Notes under the pieces: model-generated | Seen by the model: only the letters and a program-made list of their open reading frames with translations | Database searches by the model: none | What the model was told of the DNA's origin: nothing | Source of the DNA: Teichococcus vastitatis | GTDB lineage: Bacteria; Pseudomonadota; Alphaproteobacteria; Acetobacterales; Acetobacteraceae | Direction of reading: 5' to 3' | Assembly: GCF_003604215.1 (NCBI RefSeq) | Contig: NZ_QXGS01000027.1 | Coordinates: 1-40,515 of the forward strand | Length of the DNA stretch: 40,515 nt | Shown here: positions 17,398 to 26,743 of the stretch, piece by piece | Layout of the letters: each line of letters begins with the position of its first letter | How positions within the stretch are numbered: position 1 is the stretch's first letter | Program-made: the position numbers and the translations under genes

Positions 17398-17503
17398 TAG
17401 TAAGAATCAAATATCTCTAGCAACCACCTACCAAAGCCCAGCGTGGGATCGGTTGAGCAGTTCAGATAGAAAAGAACAGGCTTATGGAAGGAGTTGGAGA
17501 CTG

Positions 17504-18448
17504 ATGGGTACTGTCCACCAGCTCCTGATGGACTTTGGTAGGAACGAGGCGCTGAAGGCCGACATCGACCGCAACGTCGTCGATGCTGCCGCAGGCTACC
17601 TGACCTCCGAAGACACCGATATCGGCTTCTTCTATTCAGGCTGGGCGCAGGCGGCCCTGCCGCACAAGCGGCTTGCCGATGACGCTCTCTGGCAGGTGAA
17701 GAACGACCGGGTTACTTTGGTTGTCCAGCCCGGTGTCCGCGTCGTTGAAGATGGGCCACCCGTGCATGTCGGGGTGCCCTACGGCTCTCGCGCCCGCCTG
17801 ATCCTGCTGTATCTCCAGTCTGAGGCGCTTCGCACCAGCAGCCGTGACATCGAACTGGGCCGGTCGCTCCATGCTTGGCTGCGCCGATTGTCGATCCCGA
17901 TCGGCGGAAAATCCATGAAGGAGGTGCGGGACCAGGCGGACCGCATCAGCCGGTGCCGGATGTCGTTCCAGATTGCCCAGGGAGGCCGGGCGGGGCTGGT
18001 CAACCAGCTCATCCTCGATACGGCCATGTTCGTCGACGATGGCGAGAAGGGATCGATGTTCATCGAGACCGCAACCTTGTCGCAGACCTTCTATGACCAG
18101 CTCAAGAAGCACCCTGTGCCTGTGGAGGAAGCGGCGGTTCGCCAGATCGCAAACAATTCCATGGCCTTAGATGTTTATTGCTGGCTGGCATACCGGCTTC
18201 ACGTGCTGACAGCCCCTACGCCGATCTCATGGCGGGCCCTCTACGCCCAATTCGGGCAGGGATTTAGTAGGATCGACAACTTCCGGCGGAAGTTTCGTGA
18301 AGTGCTGAGTCTGGCGCTGGCGGTCTACCCGGATGCCCAGGTCGATGAAGATGAGCGTGGCCTCCTCCTAAATCCCAGCAAGCCACCTGTTGCGGGCCGC
18401 ACCACGCGCTTGGCAGTTGCGCCGGGCCGTTTGCTGCCGAAATCCTGA
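17504..18448 (+). CDS. repA: Plasmid replication initiator RepA
   Basis: This 314-aa protein resembles the RepA family of alphaproteobacterial plasmids (Pfam RPA type). Characteristic segments are FFYSGWAQAALPHKRL, VGVPYGSRARLILLYLQSEA, ELGRSLHAWL, SIPIGGKSMKEVRDQADRIS, and the C-terminal CWLAYRLHVL with PISWRALYAQFGQGFSRI. Such proteins bind iterons at their own origin and start replication. The ATG at 17504 follows an AAGGAG site (17488-17493) and gives MGTVHQLLMDFG; an in-frame GTG at 17390 would add 38 residues but lies inside an iteron-like repeat. Similar repeats flank the gene on both sides. No parAB partition genes are in the window. Confidence 0.9.
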   Translation: MGTVHQLLMDFGRNEALKADIDRNVVDAAAGYLTSEDTDIGFFYSGWAQAALPHKRLADDALWQVKNDRVTLVVQPGVRVVEDGPPVHVGVPYGSRARLILLYLQSEALRTSSRDIELGRSLHAWLRRLSIPIGGKSMKEVRDQADRISRCRMSFQIAQGGRAGLVNQLILDTAMFVDDGEKGSMFIETATLSQTFYDQLKKHPVPVEEAAVRQIANNSMALDVYCWLAYRLHVLTAPTPISWRALYAQFGQGFSRIDNFRRKFREVLSLALAVYPDAQVDEDERGLLLNPSKPPVAGRTTRLAVAPGRLLPKS

Positions 18449-18488
18449 CATCCTCCTGGAGTCCAGGGATCACCTCCTCCCAGAGTCC
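18448..18488 (-). repeat. Pair of iteron-like repeats downstream of repA
   Basis: On the minus strand two copies read GGACTCTGGGAGGAGGT (18472-18488) and GGACTCCAGGAGGATGT (18448-18464), exactly 24 bp apart. They share the core of the three repeats upstream of repA but in the opposite orientation. The even spacing of about two helical turns is typical of initiator binding sites. The first copy touches the repA stop codon. Confidence 0.65.
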
Positions 18489-19139
18489 AGCCGGAAGCCG
18501 CGCTACTTGACGTCCAGCAGCCTCCATGGCCTACAACTACTGTTCCAGCCGTCAGCAACACTCGTCGGGCTGATCTGGTTCGTTGCCACCTCATGGTGGT
18601 TGACCTCGACAGGATCTCTTCGGCGGTGCGGGCCTGACAAGCCCACGATGCCGTCTGCATTAACAGACCGCGACTGTCCGATCCCGATGGTCAAGATCTC
18701 CGCTGCGGCGCGCTGCGGCAAGTCACGCAACTGCTGCACGCGCAGAGTTTCATCCATCATCCCTATGGGAAGGAACCGGACCAGCGGAATGCAGTTGCCA
18801 CTGAGCAGGTAGGATGTCTCGCTTCCCCCCGGACCAAAGGCCGCGACAAAGCACCATACCTCGTTTGTTGCGGCGTCCACGGCTTGGCCTGCGAGCCTGG
18901 ACAGTCACCGGAGCCTGCACCAAGCCTTCTGCGCCTCCTTCGAAACCAGCCACGGGGTGGCAGCACATACGCGGGATGATCCCTGCCATCGATCCCGGCG
19001 CGCCGCAGTCGGCGATGCGCAGCATCTCGCTGTTGACTTGAGCAGCAGGCATCCGGCTCCGTTGAGGCAGGACGCAGACTGCTTACGCGACGATCCGCCA
19101 CGAGCAGGGCGGTCGGCGTAGGGCTGCGCCGGGCTGTGA
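18489..19139. other. Unassigned interval after the plasmid origin
   Basis: I recognise no gene here. The most protein-like frame is on the minus strand at 18503-18880 (125 aa, containing VAAFGPGGSETSYLLSGNC and DETLRVQQLRDLPQRAA), but it has no clear ribosome-binding site or known domain. Overlapping frames at 18750-19101 look like shadows. It may be the eroded end of an older gene. Confidence 0.4.
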
Positions 19140-19174
19140 AACTGTCCCTGGAATTTTATACCGAACTGTCCCTG
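19140..19174 (+). promoter_or_regulatory. Direct repeat, candidate operator/promoter of the mevalonate operon
   Basis: AACTGTCCCTG occurs twice, at 19140-19150 and 19164-19174, with a 24-bp period. The AT-rich GAATTTTATACCG between the copies could hold a -10 element. It lies about 60 bp upstream of the Bug receptor start. Same-face direct repeats are the usual target of MocR/GabR-type regulators, and a MocR gene closes this locus at 23923, so it is a candidate site for that protein. An insertion-sequence end is an alternative explanation. Confidence 0.5.
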
Positions 19175-19236
19175 TGGTGCAGGTCTCGAAGAGGACAATC
19201 TGAAGAAACAACAAATCAAGAATCCGGAAACGTCTC

Positions 19237-20223
19237 ATGCAACGTCGCACGCTTCTCCTGGCTGCCCTCGGCGCCCCGGGCGCCGCCCTGCCGGGCCTGG
19301 GCCACGGCCAAACGGTTCCGTCCGGCGCATGGCCCAGCCGCCCCATTACCCTGGTTGAAGGATATCCCCCGGGCGGGGTGACGGATTTGGCGTCCCGCGC
19401 CGTGGCGGAGCCGATGTCGCGCGATCTGGGGGTGCCCGTGGTGGTCGAGAACCGTCCAGGTGCCGCGACCTCGGTCGCCGCCACCTATGGCGCCCGTGCC
19501 CGGCCGGATGGGTATACGCTGGTCATGGGCACCACGACGCTGGCGATCAACCAGACCCTGCAGCCCAGCCTGACACCAAAAGATCCCCTGAAGGAACTGT
19601 CCCCGATCGGGATGGTCTTCCGCACCCCCTTCATCCTGCACGTGCATCCTTCCGTACCGGCCAACACCACCGCGGAACTGATTGCGCACTGCAAGGCCAA
19701 CCCGAGCAAAGTGCTGTTCGGCTCTCCAGGCACCGGCTCGGTCAGCCACCTGTGCCTGGAGATGTTCCGCGCCCGCGCTGGCATCGACATCGTCCACGTC
19801 CCGTATCGCGGCGGCGCGCCAGCGGCGCTCGACCTGCGCCAGGGCCGCATCCACGTGGTGTTCCAGGCGATTCAGGAGGCGGCCTTGACGCTGTCGGATG
19901 GGGGTACCCGCGGCCTTGCGGTGACTGCCGATGCACCGCTTCCGAACTATCCGAAGCTGCCGCCGATCTCCCAGACCCTGGCCGGCTTCGAGGTGTATTT
20001 CTGGCAGGGGCTCTTCGCGCCGGCCGAAACGCCGGCTCCGGTTGTCGAGCGTGCGGCCGTGGCGCTGCGCATGGCGACCGATGATCCGGTGCTCCGGGCC
20101 CGCCTCGCCGAGCAGGGGGTGGAACTGGTGAGCGGCGATGCGGCCGCGCTGCGCACCGCCCTCGCCAATGACACCCGCCGCTGGGGCGACGTGATCCGCG
20201 AAGGCAACATCAGGCTGGAGTAA
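19237..20223 (+). CDS. Bug/TctC-family periplasmic solute receptor (3), candidate mevalonate receptor
   Basis: This 328-aa TTT receptor has a signal peptide (MQRRTLLLAALGAPGAALPGLGHG), WPSRPITLVEGYPPGGVTD, ENRPGAATSVAA, RPDGYTLVMG and VHVPYRGGAPAALDLRQGRI. It is followed after 92 bp by the HMG-CoA reductase gene and then HMG-CoA lyase, all on the same strand. Bug receptors bind small carboxylates, and mevalonate is one, so uptake of mevalonate (or a close relative) is the simplest reading. No membrane components of the transporter are encoded nearby. Confidence 0.9.
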   Translation: MQRRTLLLAALGAPGAALPGLGHGQTVPSGAWPSRPITLVEGYPPGGVTDLASRAVAEPMSRDLGVPVVVENRPGAATSVAATYGARARPDGYTLVMGTTTLAINQTLQPSLTPKDPLKELSPIGMVFRTPFILHVHPSVPANTTAELIAHCKANPSKVLFGSPGTGSVSHLCLEMFRARAGIDIVHVPYRGGAPAALDLRQGRIHVVFQAIQEAALTLSDGGTRGLAVTADAPLPNYPKLPPISQTLAGFEVYFWQGLFAPAETPAPVVERAAVALRMATDDPVLRARLAEQGVELVSGDAAALRTALANDTRRWGDVIREGNIRLE

Positions 20224-20315
20224 CCAGCAACCGTTTCCTCTTCCCGACCGAATTGGATGTCCTGGCCGGCGCATGGCCCGGGCAGCCTCCTGCGCGCCTG
20301 AACTGGACCCGTGCT

Positions 20316-21593
<1,278 letters not shown>

Positions 21594-21603
21594 GGAGCGC
21601 GTC

Positions 21604-22596
21604 ATGGTGCTGCCAAGGCATGTGCGCATCGTCGAGGTCGGCCCGCGTGACGGGTTGCAGAACGAGGTAAAGCCGGTATCGCTCGCCGCCAGGCGAAAGC
21701 TGATCGGGGCCTTGGCCGAGGCCGGGCTCCGCAGCATCGAGGCCGGCAGCTTCGTGTCGCCGCGCTGGGTGCCGCAGATGGCCGGCACTGCGGAGTTGCT
21801 GGCGTTGCTGCCGCGCCGTCCAGGGCTGGATTACACGGTGCTGGTGCCGAACCTGAAAGGGCTCGATGCCGCGCTGGCGGCCGGCGCGCGGGAGATCGCC
21901 ATCTTCGGGGCGGCGTCGGAAGCGTTCTCCCGCGCCAACATCAACTGCTCGATCGCCGACAGCCTGGATCGCTTCGCGCCCGTGGCGGAACGGGCTTTGG
22001 CGGCGGGGCTGCGGGTGCGCGGCTATGTGTCCTGCGTGCTGGGCTGTCCCTACGAAGGTGAGGTCGCGCCGGAAGCCGTACGGGACGTCGCTGCGGCCCT
22101 GGCCGCGATGGGCTGCCACGAGGTATCGCTGGGAGACACGATCGGCGCCGGCACGCCATTCAAGGCGCGTCGCATGGTGGAGGTCGTCGCGGAGCGGGTT
22201 CCTGTGCCGCGGCTGGCTCTGCATTTTCACGACACCTATGGCCAGGCACTGGCCAACATCCTGTGCTGCCTGGAACTGGGCATCTCGGTGGTGGATAGTG
22301 CCGTGGCCGGGCTGGGCGGCTGCCCCTATGCGAAGGGGACGTCCGGCAATGTTGCGACCGAGGATGTCGTCTACATGCTCGACGGCATGGGAATCACCAC
22401 CGGCGTGGATCTCGGGCGACTTGCCGCTGCCGGAGCCTGGATTTCGCGCGAATTGGGCCGGGAACCGGCTTCCAAGGTAGCACAGGCCCTGATGACGCGA
22501 GATGAGGCGCCGCAGAGTGTCACCAGGGACGTGGCTTCAGAAAGCTCCGCCGCAGAAACGTCAGGAAGTGCGGATCGCTCGCATGGGCGACGTTGA
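21604..22596 (+). CDS. mvaB: Hydroxymethylglutaryl-CoA lyase
   Basis: This 330-aa enzyme cleaves HMG-CoA to acetoacetate and acetyl-CoA. It starts VRIVEVGPRDGLQNE, which contains the catalytic Arg-Asp pair (R15, D16), continues with SLGDTIGAGTP and the metal-binding HFHDTYGQ, and has the signature GLGGCPYAKGTSGNVATED with the mobile-loop Cys. GAGGAG precedes the ATG at 21604. The protein is about 25 residues longer than usual at the C-terminus, and this tail overlaps the 3' end of the convergent MocR gene by 77 bp. A lost original stop codon would explain the tail. Confidence 0.93.
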   Translation: MVLPRHVRIVEVGPRDGLQNEVKPVSLAARRKLIGALAEAGLRSIEAGSFVSPRWVPQMAGTAELLALLPRRPGLDYTVLVPNLKGLDAALAAGAREIAIFGAASEAFSRANINCSIADSLDRFAPVAERALAAGLRVRGYVSCVLGCPYEGEVAPEAVRDVAAALAAMGCHEVSLGDTIGAGTPFKARRMVEVVAERVPVPRLALHFHDTYGQALANILCCLELGISVVDSAVAGLGGCPYAKGTSGNVATEDVVYMLDGMGITTGVDLGRLAAAGAWISRELGREPASKVAQALMTRDEAPQSVTRDVASESSAAETSGSADRSHGRR

Positions 22597-23923
22597 TTCG
22601 CAGGGCTGGTGGTCTGATGGTCGCACCGGGGCTGAATACCGCACCGGGTGCCAGGAAGATGCTCTGCGTGGCTGCCAGGCGACACAACGCTGCTTCGGGA
22701 ATTCCGTTCGGCAATTCCGCCCAGAGATAGAAGCCGCCATCAGGCGGGCGATTGAGCGGCAGGCCGATTTCCGAGAGATTGCGCAGCGCCTCCGTTGTTG
22801 CCGCCTCGACCCGCCTGCGCAGGCGACGCAGGTGGCGAAGATAATGGCCTTCCTCGATCAGCCGCGCCACCAGGCGCTCGGCGTATTGCGAGGTGGAAAC
22901 GATGGTCAGCAACTTCAGGTCGTTGAGTGCCTCAACTGTTGCAACGCCTCCGGCCAGGAAGCCGACGCGCAGCGAGGCCGACAGGGTCTTGGAATAGGTT
23001 CCAACGTAGAGCACGCGCCCCAACCCGCCGAGTGAGGCAAGACGAGGCTTGGTGGAAGGCAGCAGGTCGGCGAAGGCGTCGTCCTCGACCAGCAGAACGC
23101 CATGCTGCTCCGCCAGTTCGACGACGCCCCGCGCGATAGGGGGGGACAGCGTGCCGCCAGTTGGGTTGTGGGCGAAGGACTGGGTGAAGAAAGCCCGGGT
23201 CGGACCCTGAGAGAGCTTTGCACCCAGATCGCGCAGATCCGGCCCGTCCGGATTCCTGCGCACGCCGATCACCTCCGCCTTTGCCAGGCGCAGCTTGGCG
23301 AACAAGGGATAATAGCCGGGATCATCCACCAGGACCCGATCGCCCGGCACGACCATTTGCCGGATCACAAGGTCAAGAGCGTGGTTTGCCCCCTGCGTCA
23401 GTAGAACTTGATCCGCGCTGCAGCGAATGGATCGCTCCGTCAGGGACAGGGCAACCTGCTCGCGAAGCGGGGCATAACCCCAGGAACTGCCATACGCGTG
23501 CGCTTCGCCCCGGTGTTGCCGCCGGCCGGCCTGTGCCAAGTGGCGCGCGAGTTCCGATTCCTCCATCCAGGATGGCGGTGGACGTCCCTCGCCAGGGCGG
23601 AGCCGGTAATGGTGGTCAGTCTGCTCGCGCAGCAGAGAAATGAGATTGAGTGCCTCCATCACGTCCTGCCGCCGCGCCTGCTGACGGACCGGAAGCTGCG
23701 CGACGAAGTATCCTGCGCCGCGACGCACTTCCAGAACCCCGGAAGCGACCAGACGGTCATAGGCGTCGGCTACCGTGTTCTTTGACACGCCCTGGTTCAG
23801 GGCGGCGGTGCGGATGGAGGCGATCCGGCTTCCGGGTTTCAGCAGACCATTTTCGACGGCGCCCAAGACTTGAGCCATGATCCGGTCCGATTTCGAGGCG
23901 GTTCTCATTGCTGGATACTGCAT
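22520..23923 (-). CDS. MocR-type regulator (GntR helix-turn-helix plus aminotransferase domain)
   Basis: This 467-aa protein has an N-terminal GntR winged helix (KPGSRIASIRTAALNQGVSKNTVADAYDRLVASGVL, about residues 29-64) joined to a fold-type I PLP aminotransferase domain. In the latter, NPTGG (253-257) and YSK with K312 as the expected PLP lysine are visible. MocR proteins sense an amine or PLP-linked ligand and usually bind direct repeats. It converges on the mevalonate operon, overlapping the lyase gene by 77 bp, and so is its likely regulator by context, although how mevalonate or an intermediate would be sensed is unclear. The ATG at 23923 has a weak site; M6 is an alternative start. 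Confidence 0.88.
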   Translation of the reverse strand: MQYPAMRTASKSDRIMAQVLGAVENGLLKPGSRIASIRTAALNQGVSKNTVADAYDRLVASGVLEVRRGAGYFVAQLPVRQQARRQDVMEALNLISLLREQTDHHYRLRPGEGRPPPSWMEESELARHLAQAGRRQHRGEAHAYGSSWGYAPLREQVALSLTERSIRCSADQVLLTQGANHALDLVIRQMVVPGDRVLVDDPGYYPLFAKLRLAKAEVIGVRRNPDGPDLRDLGAKLSQGPTRAFFTQSFAHNPTGGTLSPPIARGVVELAEQHGVLLVEDDAFADLLPSTKPRLASLGGLGRVLYVGTYSKTLSASLRVGFLAGGVATVEALNDLKLLTIVSTSQYAERLVARLIEEGHYLRHLRRLRRRVEAATTEALRNLSEIGLPLNRPPDGGFYLWAELPNGIPEAALCRLAATQSIFLAPGAVFSPGATIRPPALRINVAHASDPHFLTFLRRSFLKPRPW

Positions 23924-24009
23924 GGATTCACGCCTGAAGATAGGCGGGAGGACGCCTCCAGAGTTTGATCCGACTTGACCCAGCCGGGAATGATCAAGTT
24001 ATTCCAAGG

Positions 24010-24190
24010 GCTCAGGATTCCTTGATCCAGAAGACGATCAAAGTGGCGGTGGAGATGGCCCACAGATAGGCGTGGACGCAGCGGTCCTAGCCCATGGTGA
24101 AGCAGCGCCGATCCTTGAGCTTTCCAGACATGTTTTCGATGCCGTACCATTGCACTGGCGACGTATCGGATTTGGCAGTGTTCGCAGAAG
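24010..24190 (-). pseudogene. C-terminal scrap of an IS5-type transposase
   Basis: Read on the minus strand in one frame with stops, this gives WYGIENMSGKLKDRRCFTMG, a stop, then DRCVHAYLWAISTATLIVFW. That corresponds to the ENMFGRLKDWRRIHTRYDRCAHTF-type C-terminus of an IS5-like DDE transposase, including the conserved Glu of the DDE triad. Nothing upstream of it can be recognised as the rest of the gene. The remainder of the 23924-24352 gap holds no gene that I can support. Confidence 0.65.
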
Positions 24191-24352
24191 ATCTGGCTTG
24201 ACCGGAAGCGGTCCGGTCCTTCCCAGTTGGAATCATCAGGAAAGCAGCCACCGGACGGAGCCTCCTTCGATCGGCAACACCCGTCCCTGCTTGACACGCT
24301 CTCAGGGCGCCGGTCCACTGAGTGAGGCGAACTGGTGAGCAGGAAGAATGGC

Positions 24353-25075
24353 ATGCAGTCCTTCACGGACATCCAGGCGCTTGTTTTCGATGTTTTCGGC
24401 ACAGTCGTGGACTGGCGGAGTGGGGTGGCACGGGATGCTAGCGCTTTTCTCGCTCGCCACGCGCCCGGTGCCGATCCCTTTGCTTTCGCCGATGCCTGGC
24501 GCCTCCGCTATTCTCCCGCCATGCAGGAAGTGCGCTCAGGCCGCCGCCCATTCACCCGGCTGGATGTGCTGCATCGCGAGAACCTGGAAGCTGTCTTGCC
24601 ACAATTCGGCATCGATCCTGCCGATGTGGTATCATCCGAGCTGGACGCGCTCAACCTTGCCTGGCACAGCCTCGATCCCTGGCCGGATTCGGTGCCAGGC
24701 CTCGCACGCCTGAAGCGCCGCTTCATCATCGCGCCTCTTTCCAATGGCAATATCCGGCTGATGCTGGACATGGCGAAACGTGCCGGCTTGCCGTGGGATG
24801 CCATCCTCGGCGCCGAGGTTGTGCAAGCCTACAAGCCTGCGCCGGAGGCCTATCTGCGAACCGCCGAAGTGCTGATGCTGAAGCCCGCGCAGGTCTGCCT
24901 TGTCGCCGCACACAACGGGGATCTGGCCGCCGCACGCCAATGCGGATTGCGAACGGCTTTCATTCCTCGCACCACTGAGCATGGGCCGGATCAAGCGACG
25001 GATCTCAGGCCGGAAAGTGATTGGGATGCGATAGCGGCCGACATGGAGGATCTGGCGGAGCAACTCGGCCTCTGA
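24353..25075 (+). CDS. HAD-superfamily hydrolase, haloacid dehalogenase type II-like
   Basis: This 240-aa protein starts with HAD motif I, LVFDVFGTVVDW (D13 is the expected nucleophile). It has motif II in APLSNGN, a motif III lysine in QAYKPAPEAY, and VAAHNGDLAAAR near the C-terminus. This layout is that of the L-2-haloacid dehalogenase group, but many annotated members have never been shown to act on halo-acids, and the usual SSN.WD segment here is AAHNGDL. I therefore leave the substrate open. The ATG at 24353 is chosen over a GTG at 24335 because AGGAAGA lies about 6 bp before it. It is separated from neighbours on both sides. Confidence 0.85.
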   Translation: MQSFTDIQALVFDVFGTVVDWRSGVARDASAFLARHAPGADPFAFADAWRLRYSPAMQEVRSGRRPFTRLDVLHRENLEAVLPQFGIDPADVVSSELDALNLAWHSLDPWPDSVPGLARLKRRFIIAPLSNGNIRLMLDMAKRAGLPWDAILGAEVVQAYKPAPEAYLRTAEVLMLKPAQVCLVAAHNGDLAAARQCGLRTAFIPRTTEHGPDQATDLRPESDWDAIAADMEDLAEQLGL

Positions 25076-25267
25076 GCACCGAGGAGGCCCCTTTGCGGTA
25101 TCGAGCACAAATTCCGCTTCAGCAAAGCCGATTTCCGGGCAGGATGGGCCGCCTTTGTTCCCGTTCTCCAGGCTGTCTTCCATGAGGCTCTGTTCAGTGC
25201 CAACCTGGATCATGGCGACAGACCCCTCCGGGCTGTTCCGAAGAAAATCCCAGGGGAGGGGAGGAGA

Positions 25268-26227
25268 ATGAATCAGCATCCGGCGAGCCGGCGTCATGTG
25301 GTAGGGCTGGGCGCCGCCGCCATCGGCTTCGCGCCCCTGCCTGTGGCGACGGCCAAGGCGCAGCAGGCACCCGCGATGGTGGAGACGGCGGCCTATACCC
25401 CGCGCTTCGTCAGCTCGCCTGACGGCGTGCGCCTTGCAACATACGAGTTCGGCAATCCGCAAGGGCCGGCAATCCTGTTTCTGCATGGCTTCGCCCAGGC
25501 GGCGCTATCCTGGGACCGGCAGCTGCGCAATCCGGAACTCTCCCGCGAATTCCGCATGGTGGCGATCGACCTTCGGGGCCATGGGATGAGCGCCAAGCCA
25601 GAGGGCGATGCCTTCTATAAGCCGGGCCAGGTCTGGGCAGACGACGTGCGGAGCGTCATCGCTGAGTTAGGCCTGCGACGGCCCGTGCTGGTCGGCTGGT
25701 CCTATGCCGGGCGCATCATCGGTGACTATCTCACGGCCCATGGCGCGGCCGCCCTGGCCGGAATCAACTATGTCGATGCCAGCAGCTCGCTGGGTGACCC
25801 AGCCTTCCTCGGCCCCGATGTTGGTCTGCTTGGGCCTCAGGCCATGTTGGCGCCGGGCGTGGAGGGCTTTATCGACGGAACGATCCGCTTCCTGCGGGCC
25901 TGCTTCGCGAGGCAGCCCGAACCAGCGGATTTTCAGACCATGCTCGCCTTCAACATGCTGGCACCGCACTACGTGCGCTCGGGCCTCGCAGGTCGCCCGG
26001 CCCGTTACGAGGACGTGCTGAAGTCGCTACGTCTGCCCGTGCTGGTCAGCCATGGTGAGAAGGACCGCATTCTTGCCACGCCGATGGCTCGCTTCACCGC
26101 AGCCACCGTGCCGGGTGCTCGGCTCTCCCTTTATCCCGACAGCGGCCATGCGCCTTTCTGGGAGGAGCCGGATCGCTACAACCATGAATTGACCGAATTT
26201 GTCCGGCAGGTGCAGGTAACGCGCTAG
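25268..26227 (+). CDS. Exported alpha/beta-fold hydrolase
   Basis: This 319-aa protein has a Tat-like or Sec leader (SRRHVVGLGAAAIGFAPLPVATAKA) followed by a complete alpha/beta hydrolase domain. The oxyanion region is LFLHGF (70-75), the nucleophile is S145 in VGWSYAGR, an acid lies in HGEKDRIL, and the catalytic His is in SGHAPFWEEP. It resembles non-haem peroxidase/esterase-like members, and the substrate cannot be inferred. A strong GGGGAGGAG site precedes the ATG. The 190-bp gap before it contains no recognisable gene. Confidence 0.88.
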   Translation: MNQHPASRRHVVGLGAAAIGFAPLPVATAKAQQAPAMVETAAYTPRFVSSPDGVRLATYEFGNPQGPAILFLHGFAQAALSWDRQLRNPELSREFRMVAIDLRGHGMSAKPEGDAFYKPGQVWADDVRSVIAELGLRRPVLVGWSYAGRIIGDYLTAHGAAALAGINYVDASSSLGDPAFLGPDVGLLGPQAMLAPGVEGFIDGTIRFLRACFARQPEPADFQTMLAFNMLAPHYVRSGLAGRPARYEDVLKSLRLPVLVSHGEKDRILATPMARFTAATVPGARLSLYPDSGHAPFWEEPDRYNHELTEFVRQVQVTR

Positions 26228-26743
26228 CGACGATCTGGCGCGGTGTCCGCGCTGTTCGGATGCGGCCGCTTCATCGGCTATCAGGCTCGTGCCCGTACCG
26301 GCATCCGGAGTTGATCCTCCGGCCAAGGATGCTGCCTCGGGAGGTCTGCTCAGGAGCTTTGGCAGCGCGACCCATGATCCGGGTTGAGCGGATCTGCCGA
26401 TCCATGCACCTCATGATTCGGCGTGGCCTTGAAGCGGATCGCTCGCAGGCGCCAGCACGGACTTATCGGAAGCCGATCGAGCGAAGCGGTAGGAGATGGC
26501 CGTCCGACCCTGATCGCTGTCCTTCGGCAGGTCCTCACCGAGCCTGACGACCAAGCCGATGCGGCATGGCCCGCAGCTGCGCTCGGTTCATGAAATCACC
26601 GTCAGCCAGTGGCCCATTGCACCAAGCGCCTTGCCCAGCGGGAATAATCCACTTTCCGTGAACCTATCCATTGGTGGCGCGTATACATGCGTGGGGGCGG
26701 ATGAGCCTACCCGAGCCAGCAGATCTCTCGCCTAGGCATCGCC
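26228..26743. other. Intergenic interval, no gene recognised
   Basis: Short frames occur on both strands, but none has a convincing start, domain or codon pattern. A GC-poor patch at about 26644-26690 may hold the promoter of the MFS gene. I see no terminal repeats or transposase fragments. Confidence 0.4.

Noticed and set aside
24335-24352. GTG at 24335 as the HAD hydrolase start
   Set aside because: The ATG at 24353 has a better-placed ribosome-binding site and begins directly before motif I.
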